DNA from: Bacillus safensis
GTDB taxonomy: Bacteria; Bacillota; Bacilli; Bacillales; Bacillaceae
Reading direction: 5' to 3'
Assembly (NCBI GenBank): GCA_030159235.1
Contig: BSBG01000007.1
Coordinates: 62,001 to 126,000, forward strand
Length of the DNA: 64,000 bases
Position numbers and translations under genes: made by a program. Below the pieces are notes generated by a model that searched no databases, was not told the DNA's origin, and saw only the letters and a list, made by a program, of their open reading frames with translations. Of the stretch, positions 27,059 to 35,634 are shown piece after piece (the first letter of the stretch is position 1; each line of letters starts with the position of its first letter).

Positions 27059-28612
27059 TTAGTTCATATCCTGCTGTTTAAAATCTTGTTGTTCTAAATT
27101 TTGGAGCTTATTCTGATATCCTACGTTATTATTACCCCAAAGGTTCTCGTAATCCCATCCTGTTAGCGCTTTCAAAACACTTCTTGTTTCATCATCAGCC
27201 TGTTCCATTGAACCATTATTCTTTAATCTATTCATTTCATTAATCATAATGGAATGAGTTTTCTTAGATAATTTAAATCTAAATGAAATAACTAAACTAA
27301 TACCGACTAGCCCTACAGTTCCGAAAAACAGAATACCTACAATCCCATTTATTGCTGTAGTAGACTGTGTCGTCGCATTTGCAACGAATCCACTTTCCTG
27401 TAAAATAACGCCTACCAAGAATGTGGCTAAAGCTGTAGTACTCTTGCGTGTAAAAGTCATAATACCTGCAAATATTCCTTCTCTTCTTTTACGAGTGACC
27501 ATTTCATCTACATCAGGAATGAAAGTGTAAATATTCCATGGTATATAATATAATCCACTCTTTCCGATTCCTAAGATCACAGAGAAAGCATACAGCGCTA
27601 TAATCATATAAGTTGGTTGTGTGAAGTATAAAAATATATAACCGCTTATACATGTAATAATAGCAATATAAGATATTTTCAAAGATGGCGCAGGACCTAT
27701 TTTAATCACGAGCCAACCAAACAATATTGTACATACCATTTGAAGTAATGAACCAATAGATAATAAATCGGCTGCGAGCACTGCATCTTTATTTAAAGAA
27801 AACACAACAAAGTAGACAAAGACAGCGTTTAAAATATCCATGGCCGTAAACGAACAAATATACATCGTGAGGTGCTGACGGAAACTTCTAATTCTAAAAG
27901 TAGATGTTAAGTCAATCATGAATTTTTTTATGGATTCTATAGCAGGTACTTTTTCTACATCATGAGGTTCTATCATGTCTTCTTCTATTTTACGTTCCCA
28001 TGTTGTTCTATGTGTAATTAATAATGCAGCCATAAAAATAAAGGTGAAGATAATCCCATTGTAAAGAAAAACTTGAGGTGAATCTTTTCCGAATATTTCG
28101 AATAATCTGCCTGGAATAAAGGTAGCTAAAAATGTTCCTAGTCCTGAATAGATTAATCTTATTGTTGAGAGCTTGGTCCGTGCATTAAAATCATTAGTCA
28201 TTTCAGCTCCAAGTGTTTCAAATGGAATTAATACCATTGCTGCAAGGAATTCTAACAAAATATAAACCGTTAGATAGTACCAGTAATTCATATCAGAAAT
28301 CCAAAGAAGAGAATAAATCACCATCAAAGGGCTTCCAACTAGTAAAAAGAATCTTCGTCTTCCAAATTTTTTCCCAAGTCTTGTACGACCAAAATTGTCA
28401 GTGATATGGCCCATAATTGGGCTTGCTAGAGCATCAATAATACGAGCAATTGCAATAATAGATCCTGCTTCAACAGGGGTAAGACCACAGTATGTAATGA
28501 AAAAATATAACATCCATGCGCCTATTATAGCGAATGCTCCCCCTCCAAATAAATCCATTGTTCCATAACCAATATAATTTTTGAGTGTTAGTTTCCTGTT
28601 CTCAGTCTGCAT
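27059..28612 (-). CDS. GPH-family sugar/uronide:cation symporter
   Basis: A 517-residue member of the glycoside-pentoside-hexuronide transporter family with about twelve helices. The signature region near the N terminus reads GYGTMDLFGGGAFAIIGAWMLYFF, followed by DALASPIMGHITDNFGRTRLGKKFGRRRFF, the conserved loop of this family. It is the last gene of gntR-uxuA-uxuB-transporter on the minus strand, so it probably imports a hexuronate or hexuronide. The C-terminal extension of about 45 hydrophilic residues is long for the family. A 20-base inverted repeat (AACTAAC/GTTAGTT) spans its stop but lacks a T-run. Confidence 0.88.
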   Translation of the reverse strand: MQTENRKLTLKNYIGYGTMDLFGGGAFAIIGAWMLYFFITYCGLTPVEAGSIIAIARIIDALASPIMGHITDNFGRTRLGKKFGRRRFFLLVGSPLMVIYSLLWISDMNYWYYLTVYILLEFLAAMVLIPFETLGAEMTNDFNARTKLSTIRLIYSGLGTFLATFIPGRLFEIFGKDSPQVFLYNGIIFTFIFMAALLITHRTTWERKIEEDMIEPHDVEKVPAIESIKKFMIDLTSTFRIRSFRQHLTMYICSFTAMDILNAVFVYFVVFSLNKDAVLAADLLSIGSLLQMVCTILFGWLVIKIGPAPSLKISYIAIITCISGYIFLYFTQPTYMIIALYAFSVILGIGKSGLYYIPWNIYTFIPDVDEMVTRKRREGIFAGIMTFTRKSTTALATFLVGVILQESGFVANATTQSTTAINGIVGILFFGTVGLVGISLVISFRFKLSKKTHSIMINEMNRLKNNGSMEQADDETRSVLKALTGWDYENLWGNNNVGYQNKLQNLEQQDFKQQDMN

Positions 28613-28696
28613 TCTTATTTCTCCTTTCCAAGCCTACTTATAAATTTAAAAAAACATATAAAATAAAGATGCATGACAAGGAAAAAAATAAAAATA

Positions 28697-29539
28697 TTAA
28701 ACACCTGAATACGCCATAAAACCTCCATCAACAGGAATGGTCACTCCGGTAACAAATGCTGACATATGATCATCAACAAGCCATAATAGGGTACCAAGAA
28801 GATCTTCTGGCGTACCAAACCTTCTCATTGGTGTGTTCGAAATAATCTTATGAGACCTTTCTGTATAATCTCCTTCTTCATTTAGAAGAAGGTTTTTATT
28901 TTGTGAGGTTAAAAAGAAGCCCGGTGCAATAGCATTTACTCTAATTCCTGCCTCAGCCATATGAACAGCTAACCATTTGGTGAAATTTTCAATTGCTGCT
29001 TTTGCCGCGCTATAAGCAGGCACTTTGGTCATTGGAGAAGGGGCACTCATAGATGACATGTTGATGACAACTGCTCCCTTTTGATGAACCATATTTTTAG
29101 TGAAAATTTGTGTAGGAATGAAAGTCCCCATAAAATTTAAATCAAATACATGTTGCACACTATCTGTACTTAAATGAAAAAAAGTATTTAACTTAGGATT
29201 AGTAAGGTCTTCTGTTTGAAATATTTCGTTGGTTGTATTTGCACTTGAGTGATTACCACCAGCTCCATTTATCAATATTGTACATATGCCTAATTCCGCT
29301 GTTACAATCTTCTCGGCTTGTTCAACACTCTCTTTATTCATCACATCACATTTAATCGCAATCGCTTTCCCGCCCATAAGGTTAATTTCTTCGGCTACCT
29401 TTTCACCCTTTTCGACTGTTCTATTTAAAATAGCCACAGACACGCCATGTCTAGCAAGTTCCTTTGCCATGGCGCTGCAAAGTACTCCACTTCCACCTGT
29501 TATGACAGCTACTTTACCATCTAAATTTTTATTTACCAT
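28697..29539 (-). CDS. uxuB: D-mannonate oxidoreductase / fructuronate reductase (SDR family)
   Basis: A 280-residue short-chain dehydrogenase with the cofactor loop [23 protein letters not shown] and the active-site Ser and YSAAK motif ([22 protein letters not shown]). It matches the SDR-type UxuB (YjmF) of B. subtilis in length and in the insert after NGAGGNHSS. It reduces D-fructuronate to D-mannonate in hexuronate breakdown. Its ATG lies seven bases inside the end of uxuA, giving coupled translation. Confidence 0.9.
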   Translation of the reverse strand: MVNKNLDGKVAVITGGSGVLCSAMAKELARHGVSVAILNRTVEKGEKVAEEINLMGGKAIAIKCDVMNKESVEQAEKIVTAELGICTILINGAGGNHSSANTTNEIFQTEDLTNPKLNTFFHLSTDSVQHVFDLNFMGTFIPTQIFTKNMVHQKGAVVINMSSMSAPSPMTKVPAYSAAKAAIENFTKWLAVHMAEAGIRVNAIAPGFFLTSQNKNLLLNEEGDYTERSHKIISNTPMRRFGTPEDLLGTLLWLVDDHMSAFVTGVTIPVDGGFMAYSGV

Positions 29540-30630
29540 GTAGCTTCCTCCTTTGCTTCTTTTCGTACAGAATGTTTATTTTTAAAAGCATCCCAAGCTC
29601 CCCACAAATACATAATTCCAAGTGCTCTATCATAAAGACCATATCCAGGCCTACATTGCTCATCCCAAATGTGTCTTCCATGATCGGGCCTGCAATAACC
29701 TTTGAATCCGCTTTCATAATAAGCGTGTATAATGGCTGAAACGTCTACTGATCCATCTTTTGATCGATGCGATGTTTCAACAAAGTCCCCATTATCATAT
29801 ACACGTACGTTTCTTATATGAGTAAATGGTATTCTATCAATAAATTCGTGAATCATAGAAACTAAATCATTTTCTAAGTTTGCTCCTAAAGATCCTGTAC
29901 AGAGCGTTATACAATGATGTGGGCTGCTATTTAGTTGTAAAACTTTTCTGATGTTTTTTTGGTTAGTTACTATTCGAGGTAGACCAAAGACAGGCCAAGG
30001 TGGATCGTCAGGATGAATAGCCATTTTAATATCATGAAGTTCTGCAATTGGAATAATCTGATCTAAAAAATATTTCAAATTGGCCCATAAATCATCTTCT
30101 GTTATATTTCTGTAGGCTTCAAAAAGTTGTTGAAGGTGATTTAACCTCTCTGGTTCCCAACCTGGCATGGTTAAACTGGAGTTCTCACTAATTTTATTTA
30201 CTAAATCTTTCGGATCAATATCTTTAATTCGACTGTGTTCATAAAATAGAGCTGTAGAGCCATCAGAAAGTGTTTTATTTAAGTCTGTACGGATCCAATC
30301 AAATACAGGCATAAAGTTATAACAGATGACTTTAACACCGACCTTTGCTAGCTTCTGAATTGTTTTCTTATAATTTTCTATGTATCGATCTCTAGTTGGA
30401 AGTCCGAGCTTAATGTCTTCATGAACATTCACGCTTTCAACCACTTCAATATGAAGGTTATGTTTATCAGCTAATTTTTTCATTTCTAAAATTCTTTCTA
30501 TTGGCCACTCTTCTCCTACGGGCACATCATGCAGTGCCCAAACAATTCCTTCCACTCCTGGAATCTGCTTTATTTGTTCCAGTGTTATCGTGTCGTTTCC
30601 TTCTCCAAACCATCTAAATGTCATCCTCAT
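29533..30630 (-). CDS. uxuA: D-mannonate dehydratase
   Basis: A 365-residue TIM-barrel enzyme that dehydrates D-mannonate to 2-keto-3-deoxy-gluconate. The N terminus [20 protein letters not shown] and the metal-ligand segments ([40 protein letters not shown]) are typical. ATG 30630 has GGGGTG at good spacing. First structural gene after the GntR regulator, 32 bases downstream of it. The KDG kinase and aldolase needed to finish the pathway are not in this window. Confidence 0.94.
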   Translation of the reverse strand: MRMTFRWFGEGNDTITLEQIKQIPGVEGIVWALHDVPVGEEWPIERILEMKKLADKHNLHIEVVESVNVHEDIKLGLPTRDRYIENYKKTIQKLAKVGVKVICYNFMPVFDWIRTDLNKTLSDGSTALFYEHSRIKDIDPKDLVNKISENSSLTMPGWEPERLNHLQQLFEAYRNITEDDLWANLKYFLDQIIPIAELHDIKMAIHPDDPPWPVFGLPRIVTNQKNIRKVLQLNSSPHHCITLCTGSLGANLENDLVSMIHEFIDRIPFTHIRNVRVYDNGDFVETSHRSKDGSVDVSAIIHAYYESGFKGYCRPDHGRHIWDEQCRPGYGLYDRALGIMYLWGAWDAFKNKHSVRKEAKEEATW

Positions 30631-30662
30631 CTACCATCACCCCTATAAGTAACAACCTATTT

Positions 30663-31340
30663 TTATTTAAAATAATTTGGATATTCTTTCTTCAATAATT
30701 CTTTATCAATAAGTGCAATTTTCAAATGCTCTTCCATGATTTTTTCAGCTTGATTAGCATCTTGATCTTGTATAGCTTTGAAGATATTTACATGTTGAGA
30801 AAAAATATCATCCCAATTATAATCCGTTACTAGCCTTAACATGCGACTCCTATTAAAGTGTACATTCATCTGTTGAATAACTAACCATGTTTTTTCTTTT
30901 TTACACCGTTTGAAAATAGTTCTATGAAACTCCTCATCCAATTCAAACATTTTTTTATAGTCTTTTTTCTTAACGCAAATTTTTTGCATACTTAAATTCA
31001 TATCTAAATCATTAATCAACTCTTCAGAAAGGTCCTGACAGGCTAGTCTAATCACTGCCTTCTCGAGATGTTCTCGCATAAACCGTGCTTCCTCCACAAG
31101 GTTCAAATCAATTAAAGAAACAAATGTACCTCGTTGAGGATAGATGCTTAACAATCCTTCTTGAGATAATTTTAAAAAGCTTTCTCTTACAGGAGTTCGA
31201 CTCACATTAAATTGAACTGATATTTCTTTTTCAGAAATATTTGTCCCAGGTGGAAGCTTCAGGCTTAATATTTGATCTTTTAGCATATTGTAAACTTGTT
31301 CCCTCGTAGAGAGGTTTTGGTTTTTAAAATCAATATTCAT
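30663..31340 (-). CDS. GntR-family (FadR/FCD subfamily) regulator of the uronate cluster
   Basis: A 225-residue protein with an N-terminal winged helix (TREQVYNMLKDQILSLKLPPG, EISVQFNVSRTPVRESFLKL) and a helical FCD effector domain (EARFMREHLEKAVIRLAC and onward). FCD-type regulators of uronate genes are usually repressors released by the uronate or fructuronate. It is the first gene of the minus-strand operon and divergent from the oxidoreductase genes, so it likely controls both sides. B. subtilis uses a LacI-type regulator (ExuR) for its uronate genes; this one is different. Confidence 0.9.
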   Translation of the reverse strand: MNIDFKNQNLSTREQVYNMLKDQILSLKLPPGTNISEKEISVQFNVSRTPVRESFLKLSQEGLLSIYPQRGTFVSLIDLNLVEEARFMREHLEKAVIRLACQDLSEELINDLDMNLSMQKICVKKKDYKKMFELDEEFHRTIFKRCKKEKTWLVIQQMNVHFNRSRMLRLVTDYNWDDIFSQHVNIFKAIQDQDANQAEKIMEEHLKIALIDKELLKKEYPNYFK

Positions 31341-31360
31341 TATTCTAATCTCCTTTCTCT

Positions 31361-31374
31361 AACATACTACCATA
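31361..31374. promoter_or_regulatory. Possible second operator near the gntR start
   Basis: The sequence ATACTACCATAC lies just upstream of the gntR start and resembles the palindrome at 31561-31570 in its left half (ATACTA). Weak evidence. Confidence 0.25.
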
Positions 31375-31540
31375 CAAGTGCATTAGAATGGTAGATGCTA
31401 ATTTCATTTTTCTGAATATTTGTACTGTGAGCATTTATAACTCTTGATGATGCCAACCATGTAAGACATGATCAATCATAAAAGTGGGAGAAATTAAAAA
31501 GAAAATTCAAAAAACTATACAAAATTTAAAAAGGTTGAGT

Positions 31541-31576
31541 TATAATGTTTTTGAGCTACCATACTAGTATAACTAG
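31541..31576 (+). promoter_or_regulatory. Promoter -10 and palindromic operator for the plus-strand uronate genes
   Basis: A perfect TATAAT (31541-31546) is followed, 14 bases on, by the ten-base palindrome ATACTAGTAT (31561-31570), placed where a repressor would block initiation. The -35 is weak (TATACA, 19 bases upstream). The divergent GntR protein is the likely binder. Confidence 0.5.
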
Positions 31577-31635
31577 AATATTATTAAAACAAACGGTGCT
31601 CTGATCGATAAGTTAGGTGAATCATTAAGTTTTTT

Positions 31636-31649
31636 TGAAAGCGCTATCT
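31636..31649 (+). promoter_or_regulatory. cre site (CcpA) in the leader of the oxidoreductase genes
   Basis: TGAAAGCGCTATCT matches the consensus TGWAANCGNTNWCA at all but the last base. It lies downstream of the promoter and about 50 bases before the start codon, where CcpA would act as a roadblock. Confidence 0.6.
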
Positions 31650-31697
31650 CGTTATTAGAAGTGAAAATTTATCTTCTTGCAGAAGGGAAAGATTGAT

Positions 31698-32864
31698 ATG
31701 TCCAACATCGCAATTATAGGAACTGGATCTATTGCAACTGCCCATATCGAGGCTTATCTTGCAATGCCTGAAATGAGTAAAATTGTAGCTTTAGCTGATA
31801 TTTATCCTGAAAAAGCAATGTCTGCAGCAACAAAATATAACCTAGAAGCACGAGTTGTCGCTAACTACCAAGAGTTATTGAATGATCCTACTATTGATGC
31901 CGTTTCCATTTGTACACCTCCTTATATGCACGCAACCATTGCCATCGATTTTCTTAAAGCAGGCAAACATGTCTTAGTAGAAAAACCTATGGCTTCTTCT
32001 CTAAAAGAATGTGACGAAATGATAAAAGCATCTATTGAAAGCCAGAAGCTTTTATCTGTTGTTGCTCAAAACAGGTTTATGACGCCAATTATGAGATTAA
32101 AACATGTCCTTGATCAAAACCTAATTGGAAGAATCGCTCATACTCAAGTTGATTCTTTTTGGTGGCGTGGTCATAGTTATTATGATTTATGGTGGCGCGG
32201 TACATGGGAAAAAGAAGGTGGAGGTTGTACACTGAATCATGCTGTCCATCATATTGATATGTTGCAATGGATGTTAGGATTGCCGACTGACATTTTTGCA
32301 GCAACTAGTAATACCTTGCATGATAATGCAGAGGTTGAAGACCTTTCTATTGCTGTACTTCGCTATGGAAATGGTAGCTTAGCACAAGTAACCAGTTCTG
32401 TTGTTCATCATGGAGAAGAACAACAACTGATTTTTCAAGGTGAAAAAGCTAGAGTATCTGTCCCATGGAAAGTAAATGCTCAAATGGCTAAAGAAAATGG
32501 ATTTCCTCAAGAGAAAAATGATGAGGATTTAGAAAATCGTATTCAGGAAGCTTTTAATCAATATCCAGAATTACTATTTGAAGGGCATAAAGGACAAATA
32601 AATAATTTTTTAATGGCTATCAAGGGTAACCAGAAGCTTCTAATTGATGGATCAGAAGGAAGAAAAACACTAGAACTTATTACAGCCATCTATAAATCTG
32701 CAAATCTAGGTGTTCATGTGAAGCTTCCTCTTTTAGCAGACGATCCTTTTTATACACGTGAAGGAATGCTCGCGAACGTTAAGCATTTTTATGAAAAACA
32801 AAGCAGTGTAGAAAATTTTTCAGACGATACGATAACCGTTGGAGGAAATTACGAGAAAAAATGA
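31698..32864 (+). CDS. Gfo/Idh/MocA-family oxidoreductase (first of a pair)
   Basis: A 388-residue NAD(P)-dependent sugar-type dehydrogenase. N-terminal Rossmann fold IAIIGTGSIATAHIEAYL, then SICTPPYMHATIAIDFLKAGKHVLVEKPMA with the catalytic-site EKP, and a C-terminal domain carrying GGGCTLNHAVHHIDMLQWM with the conserved His pair. ATG 31698 follows AGAAGGGA at nine bases. Members oxidise or epimerise sugars, inositols or glycosides. Placement between the uronate regulator and uxaC suggests a uronate-derived substrate, but the reaction is not determined. Confidence 0.9.
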   Translation: MSNIAIIGTGSIATAHIEAYLAMPEMSKIVALADIYPEKAMSAATKYNLEARVVANYQELLNDPTIDAVSICTPPYMHATIAIDFLKAGKHVLVEKPMASSLKECDEMIKASIESQKLLSVVAQNRFMTPIMRLKHVLDQNLIGRIAHTQVDSFWWRGHSYYDLWWRGTWEKEGGGCTLNHAVHHIDMLQWMLGLPTDIFAATSNTLHDNAEVEDLSIAVLRYGNGSLAQVTSSVVHHGEEQQLIFQGEKARVSVPWKVNAQMAKENGFPQEKNDEDLENRIQEAFNQYPELLFEGHKGQINNFLMAIKGNQKLLIDGSEGRKTLELITAIYKSANLGVHVKLPLLADDPFYTREGMLANVKHFYEKQSSVENFSDDTITVGGNYEKK

Positions 32865-32925
32865 GTCTAACGCTTTTAAGTTATCAGTATTAAAAATAAA
32901 CTAGCTAGCTTGAGGAGGAACAATC

Positions 32926-34023
32926 ATGCAGAAAAGTGATGGAATGAATTATGCTCCTAAGGGAAAAAGTGCCCCTGTCGTTACAGAAGGACAATTCGTA
33001 ATGGCAGCTATAGGTCTTGATCATGGACACATCTATGCAATGTGCAATGGATTAACTGAGGCTGGGGCTACATTAAAATGGGTTTATGATCATGATCAGA
33101 AAAAAGTACAAGCATTTTGTAAAGCATATCCGGAGGTACAGGTAGCCAAAAGTGAGAAAGAAATTCTCGAAGATCCAGATGTAAGGCTCGTGGCAGGCGC
33201 AGCCATTACATCTAAACGCTGTGATTTAGGAATGCGTGTTTTAGATCATGGTAAGCATTACTTTACGGATAAATCCCCTTTTACAACGTTAGAACAATTG
33301 GAGCTTGCTCGTAAAAAAACAGCTGAAACGGGGCTTAAATGGGCTGTTTATTATAGTGAACGTTTGCACGTAGAGAGTGCCGTATTTGCTGGTCAATTGA
33401 TTGAACAAGGAGCCATTGGAAAAGTGGTACAAGTTCTCGGAACTGGCCCGCATCGTAGTAATGTAGAAAGCAGACCAAGCTGGTTTTTTGAAAAGGAATA
33501 TTATGGAGGTATTCTGTGTGATATTGGTAGTCACCAAATTGAACAATTCCTTTTCTATTCTGGCGCAAAAGATGCAAAAGTTGTACATAGTAAAGTGGGC
33601 AATTATAAACATCATCAATATCCAGAATTAGAAGACTTCGGTGATGCTACTTTGATTGCTGATAATGGGGCTACAAACTACTTTAGAGTAGACTGGCTGA
33701 CTCCTGATGGCCTTAGCACTTGGGGGGATGGGCGCACATTCATTCTTGGAACAGATGGGTATATTGAAATTCGCAAATACGTAGACATAGCAAGGGATAA
33801 AACAGGAGACCATTTATATTTAGTAAATCAACAGACAGAGCAACATTTTTCTCTAAATGGAGAAGTAGGATTCCCTTACTTTGGTGAACTTATTTTAGAT
33901 TGTTTAAACGATACTGAAAATGCTATGACTCAAGAACATACTTTTAAAGCCGCAGAACTATGCTTAATTGCACAACGAGACGCAATCTACGTAAATACGG
34001 AGTTTGAATTAAGTAAGATCTAA
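32926..34023 (+). CDS. Divergent Gfo/Idh/MocA-family oxidoreductase (second of a pair)
   Basis: A 365-residue protein with a GAGGAGG ribosome binding site. The Rossmann start reads FVMAAIGLDHGHIYAMCNGL, so the usual GxGxxG is replaced by GLDHGH, and the EKP motif is DKSPFT. C-terminal GGILCDIGSHQIEQFLFYSG matches the family's second domain. These deviations are shared by a subgroup of uncharacterised sugar oxidoreductases, so it may be an active enzyme with altered cofactor handling. It follows the first oxidoreductase by 61 bases and precedes a terminator-like hairpin and uxaC. Confidence 0.85.
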   Translation: MQKSDGMNYAPKGKSAPVVTEGQFVMAAIGLDHGHIYAMCNGLTEAGATLKWVYDHDQKKVQAFCKAYPEVQVAKSEKEILEDPDVRLVAGAAITSKRCDLGMRVLDHGKHYFTDKSPFTTLEQLELARKKTAETGLKWAVYYSERLHVESAVFAGQLIEQGAIGKVVQVLGTGPHRSNVESRPSWFFEKEYYGGILCDIGSHQIEQFLFYSGAKDAKVVHSKVGNYKHHQYPELEDFGDATLIADNGATNYFRVDWLTPDGLSTWGDGRTFILGTDGYIEIRKYVDIARDKTGDHLYLVNQQTEQHFSLNGEVGFPYFGELILDCLNDTENAMTQEHTFKAAELCLIAQRDAIYVNTEFELSKI

Positions 34024-34029
34024 AAAAGT

Positions 34030-34060
34030 AAGGTGTTATTTTTGTTAATAACACCTTATT
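34030..34060 (+). terminator. Hairpin between the oxidoreductase pair and uxaC
   Basis: Perfect 11-bp stem AAGGTGTTATT (34030-34040) with AATAACACCTT (34047-34057), followed by an interrupted T-run. May reduce read-through into uxaC. Confidence 0.65.
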
Positions 34061-34132
34061 TCATTTAATTGAGATTTTCTAAACATAAGTTTGAAGGATA
34101 AAGAAACAATAAAATGCATAGAGGTGACGATA

Positions 34133-35566
34133 TTGTCTACATTCCTAAGCGAAGATATGATGCTTAATCACGAAAGTTCAAAAGTTCTTTATCATGATTA
34201 CGCGAAAAATATGCCAATCTATGATTTTCATACGCATTTAATGGCTGATGAAATGGCTACTAACAAAAAATATGAAAATATGACTGATATTTGGCTTAAT
34301 GGAGATCACTATAAATGGAGGGCTATGCGATGGTTAGGCGTAGAAGAAAGATTGATCACGGGAAATGCAAGTGACAAGGAAAAATTCTTAGCTTGGGCCC
34401 GAACGGTTCCATATACAATAGGAAACCCTCTTTATCATTGGTCACATTTAGAATTAAGTCGTTATTTCAATATAAATGAGTTGTTCTCAGAAAAAAATGC
34501 ACATAAAGTTTGGGATATCTGTAATGAGAGATTAAATGAAAGTAACATGTCCACAAATGGCATTTTAGAAAAATTTAATGTAAAAGTTGTATGTACGACT
34601 GATGATCCAATCGATCCTTTAGAAATTCATCAAATCATACGTAAAGATGTCGGAATTACAACTAAGGTCCTACCTACATTTAGACCGGATCATGCTTTAA
34701 ATATTGAACAATCAAATTTTGTGAATTATATAGAAAAATTAGGTGATTCAATCAACGGCGTTGTTTTAACATATGAAAACTTTATCGCTTCATTACATTC
34801 ACGAATTGATTATTTTCACGCAAATGGATGCAGAATTTCTGATCATGGTTTTGAAATATTTCCATTTTCACCAGCTACTGATCAAGAAGTGTCTTCTATA
34901 TTTGTACGTGCTCTGCAAGGAAAAACACTATCCTTAGAGGATATAAATAAATTTAAAACAAACACTCTTATTCACTTGAGTAAAAAATATCATTCTCTTC
35001 ATTGGACCATGCAATTACACATAGGTGCTTTAAGGAATAATAACACACGAATGTTCAAGTTAACGGGAAAAGATAGTGGGTACGACTCTATGTCTGACTT
35101 CCACCTAGCAAGACATTTAAATGGTTTTTTAAATGAATTAGACAAAGATAACCTTTTACCTAAAACCATTATCTATAACTTAAATCCCGTTCATAATGCG
35201 ATTGTGGCCTCTACTATAGGGAATTTTCAGTCTTCTGATGCCAGAGCAAAAATTCAATTTGGATCTGGGTGGTGGTTTAATGATCAAAAAGACGGCATGC
35301 TAGATCAAATGAAAACATTATCTAATATAGGTTTGCTTAGCACTTTCGTAGGGATGCTTACAGATTCAAGAAGCTTTTTATCGTTCCCTCGCCATGAATA
35401 TTTCAGAAGAATTTTATGTAATTTATTTGGGACTTGGATAGAAAATGGTGAGCTTCCAAGAGATTACGAATTTATAGGAAAGATAGTCAAAGATATTTGT
35501 TATAACAATGCCGTGAATTATTTTAACATTGAAATAAATGAGACAGTACCAATAAAAACGAATTAA
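34133..35566 (+). CDS. uxaC: Glucuronate/galacturonate isomerase
   Basis: A 477-residue UxaC-family enzyme converting D-glucuronate to D-fructuronate (and galacturonate to tagaturonate), the first step feeding uxuB and uxuA. Recognisable segments are YAKNMPIYDFHTHLMADEM, GDHYKWRAMRWLGVEE, NVKVVCTTDDPIDPL and GWWFNDQKDGMLDQMK. TTG 34133 with AGAGGTG upstream fits the family length (B. subtilis about 473) better than the in-frame TTG at 34091. It lies after the two oxidoreductases on the plus strand rather than with uxuA/uxuB. Confidence 0.93.
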   Translation: MSTFLSEDMMLNHESSKVLYHDYAKNMPIYDFHTHLMADEMATNKKYENMTDIWLNGDHYKWRAMRWLGVEERLITGNASDKEKFLAWARTVPYTIGNPLYHWSHLELSRYFNINELFSEKNAHKVWDICNERLNESNMSTNGILEKFNVKVVCTTDDPIDPLEIHQIIRKDVGITTKVLPTFRPDHALNIEQSNFVNYIEKLGDSINGVVLTYENFIASLHSRIDYFHANGCRISDHGFEIFPFSPATDQEVSSIFVRALQGKTLSLEDINKFKTNTLIHLSKKYHSLHWTMQLHIGALRNNNTRMFKLTGKDSGYDSMSDFHLARHLNGFLNELDKDNLLPKTIIYNLNPVHNAIVASTIGNFQSSDARAKIQFGSGWWFNDQKDGMLDQMKTLSNIGLLSTFVGMLTDSRSFLSFPRHEYFRRILCNLFGTWIENGELPRDYEFIGKIVKDICYNNAVNYFNIEINETVPIKTN

Positions 35567-35598
35567 TAATATATGAAGAATGATGATAAATAAAGTAA

Positions 35599-35633
35599 AA
35601 AACTGGACATGAAGTACTCATGTCCAGTTTTTT
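35599..35633. terminator. Bidirectional terminator between uxaC and dtpT
   Basis: Stem AAAACTGGACATGA with TCATGTCCAGTTTT, loop of six bases, A-run and T-run on either side. Confidence 0.9.
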
Positions 35634-35634
35634 A

